Notes under the pieces: model-generated
The model's input: only the letters and a program-made list of their open reading frames with translations
Databases searched by the model: none
What the model was told of the DNA's origin: nothing
Program-made: the position numbers and the translations under genes
Source: Subsaxibacter sp. CAU 1640
Lineage (GTDB): Bacteria > Bacteroidota > Bacteroidia > Flavobacteriales > Flavobacteriaceae
Length of the DNA: 64,000 nt
Assembly (NCBI RefSeq): GCF_023156585.1
Contig: NZ_JALNMI010000004.1
Location: forward strand, 262,753-326,752
Reading direction: 5' to 3'
Shown here: piece after piece, positions 27,839 to 35,802 of the stretch
How the letters are laid out: each line of letters opens with the position of its first letter
Position numbering within the stretch: the stretch's first letter is position 1

Positions 27839-28393
27839 ATGGAAAACGCATATATTTCAGGTGTTCTTAAGCAATTCAACTATTATAAGTCTCTGGGTGA
27901 CAAAACTTTTGAGCAATTGAGTTTTGAGGATATGAATTACCAACCCAATCACGATTCCAACAGTATTTCAATCATTGTAAAACATATGGTCGGGAATATG
28001 TTAAGTCGCTGGACCAATTTCCTGACAGAAGATGGCGAAAAGCCGTGGCGCAACCGCGATGAAGAATTTGAATCCACCTATACCACCAAAGAAGAATTGT
28101 TGCAAGAGTGGGAAAAAGGATGGAAATGTCTCTTTGATGCCATTGCACCTCTTTCTGATGACGATTTGAATACCATTGTTTACATAAGAAATGAAGGCCA
28201 TACCGTTGCAGAAGCTATTTTTAGGCAACTTGGACATTATCCTTACCACGTAGGTCAAATCACTTACATAGGAAAATTACTTAAAGGTGATGCGTGGCAG
28301 TCTTTATCCATTCCAAAGGGTGCTTCTAAAAGTTACAATCAGGATAAATTCAACAAGCCAAAAGAACGGAAACATTTTACGGATGAGGTGTAG
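27839..28393 (+). CDS. DinB-like/DUF1572 family protein
   Basis: 184 residues, all helical, no signal peptide. His residues placed as in the DinB four-helix metal site occur in IIVKHMVGNM and in FRQLGHYPYHVGQITYIGK. The family includes YfiT/DinB-like putative metal-dependent transferases such as bacillithiol S-transferases. The substrate here is unknown. It precedes the metallo-beta-lactamase gene by 35 bases. Confidence 0.82.
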   Translation: MENAYISGVLKQFNYYKSLGDKTFEQLSFEDMNYQPNHDSNSISIIVKHMVGNMLSRWTNFLTEDGEKPWRNRDEEFESTYTTKEELLQEWEKGWKCLFDAIAPLSDDDLNTIVYIRNEGHTVAEAIFRQLGHYPYHVGQITYIGKLLKGDAWQSLSIPKGASKSYNQDKFNKPKERKHFTDEV

Positions 28394-28428
28394 GCTATGA
28401 TCAATTTTTTCAATCTTTATGAGTTAAT

Positions 28429-29169
28429 ATGAAAACTAAACTGTCTTTATACATCTTATGTTTGTTATTACTTTTTAACTGCAAAACCCTCCAAAAAAGC
28501 ATCATCTATCAGTCTGAAAATTTAAAGATTGAACAACTGACCAATCAAACCTACAGGCATATCACCTATCTTAAAACAGAAGATTTTGGTAAGGTAAGTT
28601 GCAACGGTATGATTGTTATAGATGATGGCGAGGCCTTGGTTTGCGATACACCCACTGATGACACGAGTTCCGAGGAATTGATCGATTGGATTGAAAATAA
28701 CCGCAAAGCTAAAATTGTGGGCGTGGTAGTAACCCACTTTCATAATGATTGCTTGGGTGGACTTAAAGCTTTTCACAGCAAAAACATCCCTTCATATGCC
28801 TCATTTAAAACGATAGAATTGGCAAAGGCTAATAATTTTGAAGTGCCTTTGACAGGTTTCAATGACCAAGTTAAATTGACTGTTGGCTCCAAAGAAGTTA
28901 TCAATGACTATATAGGTGAAGGTCATACCAAAGATAACATCGTATGCTATGTTCCTGATGAACAGGTATTGTTTGGTGGCTGTTTGATTAAATCAATGAA
29001 TGCCAGCAAAGGCCATTTGGGCGATGCCAATACTGCTGAATGGTCTTCAACGGTAGGTAGACTGAAAGCAAAATACAGTCAATTGAAAATTGTCATTCCT
29101 GGACATGGCGAAACGGGAACTACAGAATTATTGGATTATACCATTGAACTTTTTAAAAGCGCCTATTAA
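28429..29169 (+). CDS. Subclass B1 metallo-beta-lactamase
   Basis: 246 residues. A leader MKTKLSLYILCLLLLFNC has a Cys18 that could be lipid-modified. All B1 zinc ligands are visible: His103, His105, His166 for the first zinc and Asp107, Cys185, His226 for the second (THFHNDCLGG, GEGHTKDN, FGGCLIKS, PGHGE). Lys188 and Asn201 (GDAN) match the substrate-binding Lys224 and Asn233 of the standard numbering. Chromosomal B1 enzymes are known in flavobacteria (BlaB, IND, EBR, JOHN types). An active carbapenem-hydrolysing enzyme is likely from motifs but untested here. Confidence 0.92.
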   Translation: MKTKLSLYILCLLLLFNCKTLQKSIIYQSENLKIEQLTNQTYRHITYLKTEDFGKVSCNGMIVIDDGEALVCDTPTDDTSSEELIDWIENNRKAKIVGVVVTHFHNDCLGGLKAFHSKNIPSYASFKTIELAKANNFEVPLTGFNDQVKLTVGSKEVINDYIGEGHTKDNIVCYVPDEQVLFGGCLIKSMNASKGHLGDANTAEWSSTVGRLKAKYSQLKIVIPGHGETGTTELLDYTIELFKSAY

Positions 29170-29666
29170 TTCAATGGATACATAAAAAATTCAACAAGTT
29201 TGAATTTTAATTGTTCACCTTCAAAGGCATACGTTAAAAAGATCTGTCCCCAATGCTTTCCATCAGTAAAATTGGCAATCAACCATTTATGATTTAATAG
29301 TCTCACATTATTGATGAGAATTTTGTTGTTGGTCATAGACGCATATGGTACAATGGGATGATCGTCACCTTCGTATTCATTGAGTTTATACAATTCATCT
29401 TTAATGAAAGGAATAAGCTGTGAAACATCATATCCCTTATCAATAAAGTAGTCTAGCGCATCGTCATCATAATCTAAATTGAACAACTTTAACTCGGAAT
29501 TTTCATCTATCATCGCCGCAATGGAGTCTTTATAATTGGCTACGCGTGCCTTTTCTTTTTTGATATCGGTTTCATAGCTCTCCAAAATGTGCTTTGAATT
29601 GACAAACTGAAAAATAATCAGCAACACCGAAAAAATAAACAGATACATAAAAATTCTACTCTTCAT
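29166..29666 (-). CDS. Membrane-anchored protein of unknown function
   Basis: 166 residues. One N-terminal helix (MYLFIFSVLLIIFQFV) is followed by a coiled-coil-like stretch (about 28-50) and a mixed domain of about 100 residues ending LVEFFMYPLN. I do not recognise the family. It overlaps the convergent beta-lactamase gene by 4 bases at the stop codons and is 3 bases after the MBL-fold gene upstream of it, with which it is probably co-transcribed. Confidence 0.7.
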   Translation of the reverse strand: MKSRIFMYLFIFSVLLIIFQFVNSKHILESYETDIKKEKARVANYKDSIAAMIDENSELKLFNLDYDDDALDYFIDKGYDVSQLIPFIKDELYKLNEYEGDDHPIVPYASMTNNKILINNVRLLNHKWLIANFTDGKHWGQIFLTYAFEGEQLKFKLVEFFMYPLN

Positions 29667-29669
29667 AGT

Positions 29670-30431
29670 CTAAATATTAATTTCTAAATTATCATAAGCC
29701 AAAAACACATTTTTGGGCAATTGTTGTTCTACTTCGTCATGAAACCCCAACCAATGGCTGATGTGCGTTAAATAGGCACGCTCTGGTTTTACTTCATCTA
29801 TCAAATCCAAGGCTTCAGAAAGTGTGAAATGCGATATATGTTCTTTCTCTCTTAAGGCATTTACAACGAGTACCTTCACCCCTTTTAACTTCTCAACTTC
29901 ATTGGGTTCAATGGTTTTAAAATCTGTGAGATATGCAAAATCTCCAAATCTAAAGCCAAATACTTGCAGTTGGTAATGAAAACCATTGATAGGGATGACC
30001 TCTAGGTTGCCCAAAGTAAATGGCTTGTTTTCAATTTCAAAACACTGCACACCGGGTGCGCCAGCATACTTGTTTTGAGTTTCAAACACATAATCAAAAC
30101 GTTTATGCAATGCAGTGATCACTCGTTTGTGTGCATATATAGGAATGTCACCTTGCTTGAAATAAAAGGGTCTGATATCATCCAAACCTGCTGTATGATC
30201 GGCATGTTCATGCGTGAAGACTATACCGTCCAATCTATCGATTTGCGTACGAAGCATTTGCTGTCTAAAGTCAGGACCGCAGTCGATGACATATGCATAA
30301 TTGCTCCATTCAATCAGTACGGAAACGCGCAATCTTTTGTCTTTTGGATTGCTGCTCAAGCAAACAGGATGATCACTTCCAATAACTGGAATTCCCTGCG
30401 ATGTGCCTGTTCCTAAAAATGTAATCTTCAA
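29670..30431 (-). CDS. MBL-fold metallo-hydrolase, PhnP/lactamase_B_2-like
   Basis: I place the start at the TTG at 30431, giving MKITFLGTGTSQGIPVIG, the usual N-terminus of this family; an ATG at 30476 is in frame but lies upstream of the best -7 element. This gives 253 residues. The zinc motif FTHEHADHTAGLDDI and the later YLTDFK and LTHISHWLG segments are present. Relatives include PhnP cyclic phosphodiesterases and other small-molecule phosphodiesterases. The substrate is unknown. It leads the two-gene minus unit. Confidence 0.88.
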   Translation of the reverse strand: MKITFLGTGTSQGIPVIGSDHPVCLSSNPKDKRLRVSVLIEWSNYAYVIDCGPDFRQQMLRTQIDRLDGIVFTHEHADHTAGLDDIRPFYFKQGDIPIYAHKRVITALHKRFDYVFETQNKYAGAPGVQCFEIENKPFTLGNLEVIPINGFHYQLQVFGFRFGDFAYLTDFKTIEPNEVEKLKGVKVLVVNALREKEHISHFTLSEALDLIDEVKPERAYLTHISHWLGFHDEVEQQLPKNVFLAYDNLEINI

Positions 30432-30448
30432 GTCTGTTAAGTTTGTAA

Positions 30449-30456
30449 CAAAAATA
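30449..30456 (-). promoter_or_regulatory. -7 element for the MBL-fold gene
   Basis: TATTTTTG on the minus strand fits TAnnTTTG and lies 18 bases before the TTG start. A TTG on the same strand at 30483-30481 is 24 bases upstream, slightly far for a -33 box. It overlaps the region of the divergent plus-strand promoter. Confidence 0.4.
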
Positions 30457-30467
30457 GGTTTATTTTT

Positions 30468-30496
30468 TTGTATCACTAGGCAAATTAATACCTTTG
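30468..30496 (+). promoter_or_regulatory. Promoter of the gene at 30522
   Basis: TTG (30468-30470), exactly 18 bases, then TACCTTTG (30489-30496) is a close match to the Bacteroidota promoter. The ATG follows 25 bases after the -7 box. Confidence 0.65.
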
Positions 30497-30521
30497 TAAT
30501 GCATTATACTCAAGCTACGCT

Positions 30522-31976
30522 ATGGAAATTACCCTTAAAGGAGATAGAGAATTTGAAGAAATTCCGTCGTTAAAGAACAAAGCACTTCGCATCAACCTTA
30601 ATGAGAATATTTACGGAACTTTTGCTGAAATTGGAGCTGGACAAGAAACCGTACGTCAATTCTTTAGAGCTGGTGGCGGTTCTGGTACCATAGCGAAGGC
30701 GATGTCTGCCTATGATAAAGACTTTAGTGATGCCATATACGGTATGGAAGATGACGGCAGATATGTGACTGAAGCACGTTTGAGAAAAATGTTAGCTCAC
30801 GAAATCAACCTGATTGAAGAGCGAATTACTAGAGATAAGCATCCTAACAAGATGTTTTTTGCCTTTGCCAATACCGTAACTACCATCGATTTTGCGAAGC
30901 AATACAAAGGACATGGATGGGTTGGAATTAAATTTCAAATAGAGCCTGACCAACCTTACAACGATATTGTTTTGCACTTGCGTTTCAAAGAGAATGATGC
31001 ACGCTTGCAACAGGAAACGCTGGGTATTCTTGGTACTAATTTGATTTATGGTGCTTATTATAAGCATCATGAGCCCAAAAAACTATTGCGCTACCTCTAT
31101 GACCATTTAGACAAAGATCAGCTCGAGATAGACACCATCAACTTTTCTGGTCCGGCTTTTAAAAATGTTGATAACCGATTGATGAGTTTGCAATTGGTTA
31201 AAAACTCAATGACCGACGCTGTCATGTTTGCGCCAGATGGTAATAACGTATTACCTGCACGTGTCTTATACAAAAAGAACATTTTGGCGTTGCGTGGAAG
31301 TTTTAGACCTGTTACCAAGGTAAATATTGATATGTTTCAAAAATCCTATGATATGTTTATCAAGGAGAATAAGGTAGATGCCGATAATACACAAGTGGTT
31401 TTTGAGATAACATTGTCAAACTTGAGAGCTGAAGGTGAAATTGATGAGCAAGACTTTATGGATAGAGCAAAACTGTTATGTTCTTTAGGACACACGGTTT
31501 TAATCTCCAACTTCCAAGAATATTATAAACTGGTTGAATACTTCTCTCAATATTCTAAAAACAGAATGGGCTTGGCCATGGGTGTCAATAACTTGGTAGA
31601 TATATTTGATGAGAAATACTATCGTCATTTAAGTGGAGGTATCTTGGAAGCCTTCGGTAAATTGTTCTTTAAGGACTTGCGAGTGTACCTTTATCCTATG
31701 GAAGATGAAGACGGCACCATCATCAATAGTGAAAACCTTAAGGTACATCCACGTATGAAAGAATTGTATAAATTCTTTAAATATAATGGTAAGGTGGTTG
31801 ATATAACGGAGTATGATAAATCGATTCTTTCGATATTCTCAAGAATTGTATTGAAAGCTATTTCAGAAGGAAAACCTGGTTGGGAAAGTATGCTTCCTGA
31901 AGGTGTTGCAAAAATTATCAAGGAAAAAAGCCTGTTTGGCTATGAAGCCGAAGAAGTGGTTCACAAGAACTCTTAA
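30522..31976 (+). CDS. Large conserved-looking cytoplasmic protein, not recognised
   Basis: 484 residues, no signal peptide or membrane helix. It starts MEITLKGDREFEEIPSLKNK and contains ordered alpha/beta sequence such as GTFAEIGAGQETVRQFFRAGG, KMFFAFANTVTTIDFAKQYKG (in parts) and DAVMFAPDGNNVLP. The base composition and codon use match its neighbours and it has a strong promoter, so it is a real gene. I recognise no catalytic motif. I have a vague memory of relatives carrying unrelated database labels, which I do not trust. Confidence 0.85.
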   Translation: MEITLKGDREFEEIPSLKNKALRINLNENIYGTFAEIGAGQETVRQFFRAGGGSGTIAKAMSAYDKDFSDAIYGMEDDGRYVTEARLRKMLAHEINLIEERITRDKHPNKMFFAFANTVTTIDFAKQYKGHGWVGIKFQIEPDQPYNDIVLHLRFKENDARLQQETLGILGTNLIYGAYYKHHEPKKLLRYLYDHLDKDQLEIDTINFSGPAFKNVDNRLMSLQLVKNSMTDAVMFAPDGNNVLPARVLYKKNILALRGSFRPVTKVNIDMFQKSYDMFIKENKVDADNTQVVFEITLSNLRAEGEIDEQDFMDRAKLLCSLGHTVLISNFQEYYKLVEYFSQYSKNRMGLAMGVNNLVDIFDEKYYRHLSGGILEAFGKLFFKDLRVYLYPMEDEDGTIINSENLKVHPRMKELYKFFKYNGKVVDITEYDKSILSIFSRIVLKAISEGKPGWESMLPEGVAKIIKEKSLFGYEAEEVVHKNS

Positions 31977-31982
31977 TCCTCT

Positions 31983-32609
31983 TTAAACTACATACATAAA
32001 AATCATCAAGTAGTGGGAAATCGCTCCTGCCAACACAAATAAGTGCCATATGACATGGTTATAGGGTATGCGTTCTATGGCATAAAAAAGGATGCCAATA
32101 GTGTAGAAAGCACCGCCTGCAAAGAGCAATGCCACGCCATTAGGACCAATGATGCTTGATAAACTCGAGAAATCAAATACGATTAACCATCCCATCACGA
32201 GATATAGAAGTGTGGAGAATATTTCAAACTTACCTGTAAAGAATAACTTTAAAATCAATCCAAAACCTGCTATTGCCCAAACAATCCAGAATAATTGCCA
32301 TCCCAAACTTTCATTTAAGGTTATTAATGTAACAGGCGAATAAGTACCAGCAATTAGAACATAGATACTGATATGATCTATGATACGGAAATAATGCTTC
32401 CTCTTCTCCCCTTTTACAGAGTGATATAATGTAGACGCAGAAAACAAAAGAATGATTGAGAAGCCATAAAGTACAACGCTGAATAAATTCCACTGGCTAT
32501 GATTTGTATAGAGGATCAGCAGTATCAATCCTACGATTCCCATTAACGCGCCAAAACCGTGTGTCCAAGCGTTTAACTGTTCCTCTAAAACGGATTGTTG
32601 TCTTTTCAT
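31983..32609 (-). CDS. Hemolysin III / PAQR family membrane protein
   Basis: 208 residues with seven predicted helices. N-terminal EEQLNAWTHGFGALMG and FSASTLYHSV carry the conserved His and Ser of the family, and HVIWHLFVLAGAISHYLMI carries the C-terminal His pair, consistent with the PAQR metal site. Despite the name most bacterial members are not known toxins. It lies directly after the DUF4294 gene (no gap) on the minus strand. Confidence 0.92.
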   Translation of the reverse strand: MKRQQSVLEEQLNAWTHGFGALMGIVGLILLILYTNHSQWNLFSVVLYGFSIILLFSASTLYHSVKGEKRKHYFRIIDHISIYVLIAGTYSPVTLITLNESLGWQLFWIVWAIAGFGLILKLFFTGKFEIFSTLLYLVMGWLIVFDFSSLSSIIGPNGVALLFAGGAFYTIGILFYAIERIPYNHVIWHLFVLAGAISHYLMIFMYVV

Positions 32610-33287
32610 CTAATTCTTATCTACTTTTGCTGCCCATTTATCTTTAATAGCGTAGTAATCAATCGGAAAAGCCGGATTTTGACGTTCTAAACGTCCTTCT
32701 TGAAAGGCGCGCAACAAGATATCTTCAATCATAAAATCTTCAGCGACATTTTCAGGATCAAACTCCTTTTTGAGTGATATATCAAAGAGTTTAGCCGTGC
32801 TATTCATCCAGAATGCCTTCCATCCACTTTTCAAATCTTTGATAAGTTCAAAAGTGGTTTCACCTGTTTGTCGATGCATCAATTTAACCAATATTTGACC
32901 TTCTGTACGTGTCAATTTCTTCAATTCATCAGTAAATTCTTCTTCGATATAACGCTGAATGATACGTGTGTATTGACGTTTTTCACTTTTCTTTTCAAGT
33001 GTTTCCAAACGTCTATTCAACTCTACTAATCGATCCGCGGCCAATTTTGCATAAGGATACACCTTTAATGTTTTTCGTTTCAAAATCAAATAGCGTATAC
33101 GTTCTTCCTTCGTTGCAAAACGTTGTTTACCCATCAGATAAACCTCTCTCAACTGAATGACATCCACCGCCACAGAATCGCCATCAATGATGTAATACTC
33201 CACCGCAGTTGAATCTTGAACCACTGGCTCGATCTGTCCAAACACCAATACAGGAAAAATAAAAAGTATGTAGATAATCTTTTGCAT
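32610..33287 (-). CDS. DUF4294 exported protein
   Basis: 225 residues with a signal peptide ending PVLVFGQ. The charged helical body (RIRYLILKRKTLKVYPYAKLA, RLVELNRRLETLEKKSEKR) and LMHRQTGETTFELIKDLKSGW match DUF4294, a Bacteroidota family often next to an M42 peptidase gene as it is here. Its function is not established. It adjoins hemolysin III without a gap. Confidence 0.88.
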   Translation of the reverse strand: MQKIIYILFIFPVLVFGQIEPVVQDSTAVEYYIIDGDSVAVDVIQLREVYLMGKQRFATKEERIRYLILKRKTLKVYPYAKLAADRLVELNRRLETLEKKSEKRQYTRIIQRYIEEEFTDELKKLTRTEGQILVKLMHRQTGETTFELIKDLKSGWKAFWMNSTAKLFDISLKKEFDPENVAEDFMIEDILLRAFQEGRLERQNPAFPIDYYAIKDKWAAKVDKN

Positions 33288-33401
33288 GCCTATAAATCAG
33301 CTAAAATCGTTCCAAAAACGTTTTGTAAAATTAAGAATTTACATAGTCATTAACCTTAAAATACTATTAATATTATTAATTTAGGCGGAAAATATTTATA
33401 G

Positions 33402-34490
33402 ATGGCACAAAAGAGCATTTTAAACAAAAAATCACTTCAATTTTTAGAATCCTATTTAAATAACGCATCACCTACAGGCTATGAGTGGACAGGCCAAAAA
33501 ATCTGGATGGACTATTTAAAACCTTATGTTGATGAATTTATAACCGATACTTATGGCACTGCTGTAGGTGTCATCAATCCGAAGGCAAAGTACAAAGTGG
33601 TCATAGAAGGCCATGCTGATGAAATTTCGTGGTATGTTAACTATATCACTGATAATGGACTCATTCATGTTATCAGAAACGGTGGAAGCGACCATATGAT
33701 TGCACCTAGTAAAGTTGTCAATATTCATACAAAAAATGGCATTGTTAAAGGTGTCTTTGGTTGGCCAGCCATACATACGCGCAGTAAAGAGAAAGAAGAA
33801 TCACCGAAAATTGAAAACATCACAATTGATGTGGGCGCAAAAGATAAAGAAGAAGTTGAGAAAATGGGTGTGCACGTAGGTTGTGTCATCACTTATCCTG
33901 ATGAATTCCATATTTTAAATGGTGATAAGTTTGTATGTCGCGCATTAGATAATAGAATGGGTGGATTTATGATTGCTGAAGTGGCGCGTTTGCTTCACGA
34001 GAACAAGAAAAAATTGCCTTTTGGACTCTATGTGACCAATTCAGTACAGGAAGAAATAGGTTTGAGAGGTGCAGAAATGATTACACAACGTATCAAGCCT
34101 AATGTTGCCATCGTAACCGATGTAACACACGACACCACAACACCAATGATTGACAAGAAAAAAGAAGGTCATCTAGAACTTGGTAAAGGCCCTGTAGTTG
34201 CTTATGCACCAGCAGTGCAGCAAAAACTTCGTGATCTGATTACAGACACAGCGGAAAAGAAGAAAATTCCTTTTCAGCGTTCTGCTTGTTCGCGAGCTAC
34301 GGGAACTGACACAGATGCCTTTGCTTACAGCAACGGTGGCGTGGCGAGTGCGCTGATTTCTTTGCCGCTTCGCTATATGCATACCACTGTAGAAATGGTG
34401 CACCAAGAAGACGTTGAAAACGTTATTCGGTTGATCTATGAATCCATATTGAATATCAAAGACGGTGAAACTTTTTCTTATTTCAATTAA
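33402..34490 (+). CDS. M42 family metallo-aminopeptidase
   Basis: 362 residues. The bimetal site is visible as EGHADEISWYV (His), CRALDNRMGGF (Asp), QEEIGLRGAEM (catalytic Glu and ligand Glu), VTDVTHD (Asp) and RYMHTTVEMVHQED (His). ACSRATGTDTDAF is also typical. M42 enzymes remove N-terminal residues from peptides in the cytoplasm. It opens a plus-strand run; the NUDIX gene starts on the next base after its stop. Confidence 0.93.
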   Translation: MAQKSILNKKSLQFLESYLNNASPTGYEWTGQKIWMDYLKPYVDEFITDTYGTAVGVINPKAKYKVVIEGHADEISWYVNYITDNGLIHVIRNGGSDHMIAPSKVVNIHTKNGIVKGVFGWPAIHTRSKEKEESPKIENITIDVGAKDKEEVEKMGVHVGCVITYPDEFHILNGDKFVCRALDNRMGGFMIAEVARLLHENKKKLPFGLYVTNSVQEEIGLRGAEMITQRIKPNVAIVTDVTHDTTTPMIDKKKEGHLELGKGPVVAYAPAVQQKLRDLITDTAEKKKIPFQRSACSRATGTDTDAFAYSNGGVASALISLPLRYMHTTVEMVHQEDVENVIRLIYESILNIKDGETFSYFN

Positions 34491-35057
34491 ATGGACAACG
34501 AATTGATTGATATCCTAACGGAAGATGGCGAGCCAACTGGTAATAGTTGCTCAAAGCATGACATCCACACGAAAGGGTATTATCATAACACTGCTCACAT
34601 TTGGTTTTATACCAAAAAACAACAAATTTTATTGGCACAACGTGCAGCAACCAAAACCCTACATCCCTTACTTTGGGATGTTTCGGTTGCTGGACATATA
34701 GATGCTGGTGAAACTGTGGAAGATGGTGCTATTAGGGAAATAAGGGAAGAAATCGGGTTAACCATTACCAAAGATGACCTAAAAAAGATTGGTATTTTTG
34801 AATGTTTTCAAAACTATGACAATGGAATTATTGATAATGAATTTCATCATACATTTATAGTCGAACTGAAAGTTGATATTCAACAATTGGTGCCTCAAGA
34901 AGGCGAAGTAGAAACATTGAAACTTGTAACTTTTGAAGAGTTTGAAGATATTTTGAAACACATCGGCAAAGCAAATCATTTGGTAGCCAGTAATAAGGTA
35001 TATTATGAAAAGGTGCTAGAGGCAATCAGAAAAGAAACTATATTCAACTCTTATTGA
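34491..35057 (+). CDS. NUDIX hydrolase, IPP-isomerase-like
   Basis: 188 residues. A complete Nudix box is present (GHIDAGETVEDGAI followed by REIREEIGL). The N-terminus ELIDILTEDGEPTG and HNTAHIWFYTKKQQILLAQRA place it with the YfcD/isopentenyl-diphosphate-isomerase-like branch. The substrate is unknown. It follows the M42 gene with no gap and precedes the PrsW gene by 7 bases. Confidence 0.9.
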   Translation: MDNELIDILTEDGEPTGNSCSKHDIHTKGYYHNTAHIWFYTKKQQILLAQRAATKTLHPLLWDVSVAGHIDAGETVEDGAIREIREEIGLTITKDDLKKIGIFECFQNYDNGIIDNEFHHTFIVELKVDIQQLVPQEGEVETLKLVTFEEFEDILKHIGKANHLVASNKVYYEKVLEAIRKETIFNSY

Positions 35058-35064
35058 TTTTACA

Positions 35065-35772
35065 ATGACACTACTCATTTCAGCATTGGCGCCAGTTATC
35101 TTCGTTTTTTTGTTTATCTATTATATGGATAAGTATGAGAAGGAACCAATCAGATTGCTCTTGGCTAACTTTTTTCTTGGTGCCATTGTCAGTATCATCA
35201 TTACTACCCTATTGTATGTCATTATTGATATACCCTTACCTTTGCGAGATCACACGAGTATCTTTGAGCAATTCATTAAAGCTTTTTTTGTAGTAGGCCT
35301 AACAGAAGAATTCAGCAAATATATAGTTTTGCGTTACTATGCACAGCCTCATAAAGAGTTCAATGAACCTTTTGATGGTATAGTGTATGCTGTAATGATA
35401 TCTATGGGGTTTGCCGCAACAGAAAACATTATGTATGTCTACCAAGGCGGTCTAGAAACGGCTTTAGTTAGGGCGTTTACTGCAGTTCCGGCACATGCGA
35501 CTTTTGCGATTTTAATGGGTTATTATGTAGGGAAAGCAAAATTTTCAAATAACAGATTTGTCCTAAATCTATGCGGACTGTTTCTGGCAGCATTTTTCCA
35601 TGGTGCTTATGACTTCTTTTTATTCATTGATTTCATTCCGGGCATTTGGGTTGGCGCGTTTATTTCTCTTTTTATAGGCATAATTTTGGCAAGAAAGGCC
35701 ATTATTCGTCACCAAATAGATTCACACTTTAATGTTCCTGTTGAGTCTGGTGATGACAATATTCAGATTTAG
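35065..35772 (+). CDS. PrsW family intramembrane protease
   Basis: 235 residues with about seven helices. The family motifs are GLTEEFSKYIVLRYY (the Glu pair), GFAATENIMYV (ExxxN-type) and AVPAHATFAILMGYYVGKA (His), then FFHGAYDFFLF. In Bacillus PrsW cleaves the anti-sigma factor RsiW. The target here is unknown; an ECF/anti-sigma pair exists in the window at 15.7 kb but no link can be shown. Confidence 0.9.
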   Translation: MTLLISALAPVIFVFLFIYYMDKYEKEPIRLLLANFFLGAIVSIIITTLLYVIIDIPLPLRDHTSIFEQFIKAFFVVGLTEEFSKYIVLRYYAQPHKEFNEPFDGIVYAVMISMGFAATENIMYVYQGGLETALVRAFTAVPAHATFAILMGYYVGKAKFSNNRFVLNLCGLFLAAFFHGAYDFFLFIDFIPGIWVGAFISLFIGIILARKAIIRHQIDSHFNVPVESGDDNIQI

Positions 35773-35802
35773 ATTTGGAGCTTTTTGACTAATTTAGTAA
35801 GC

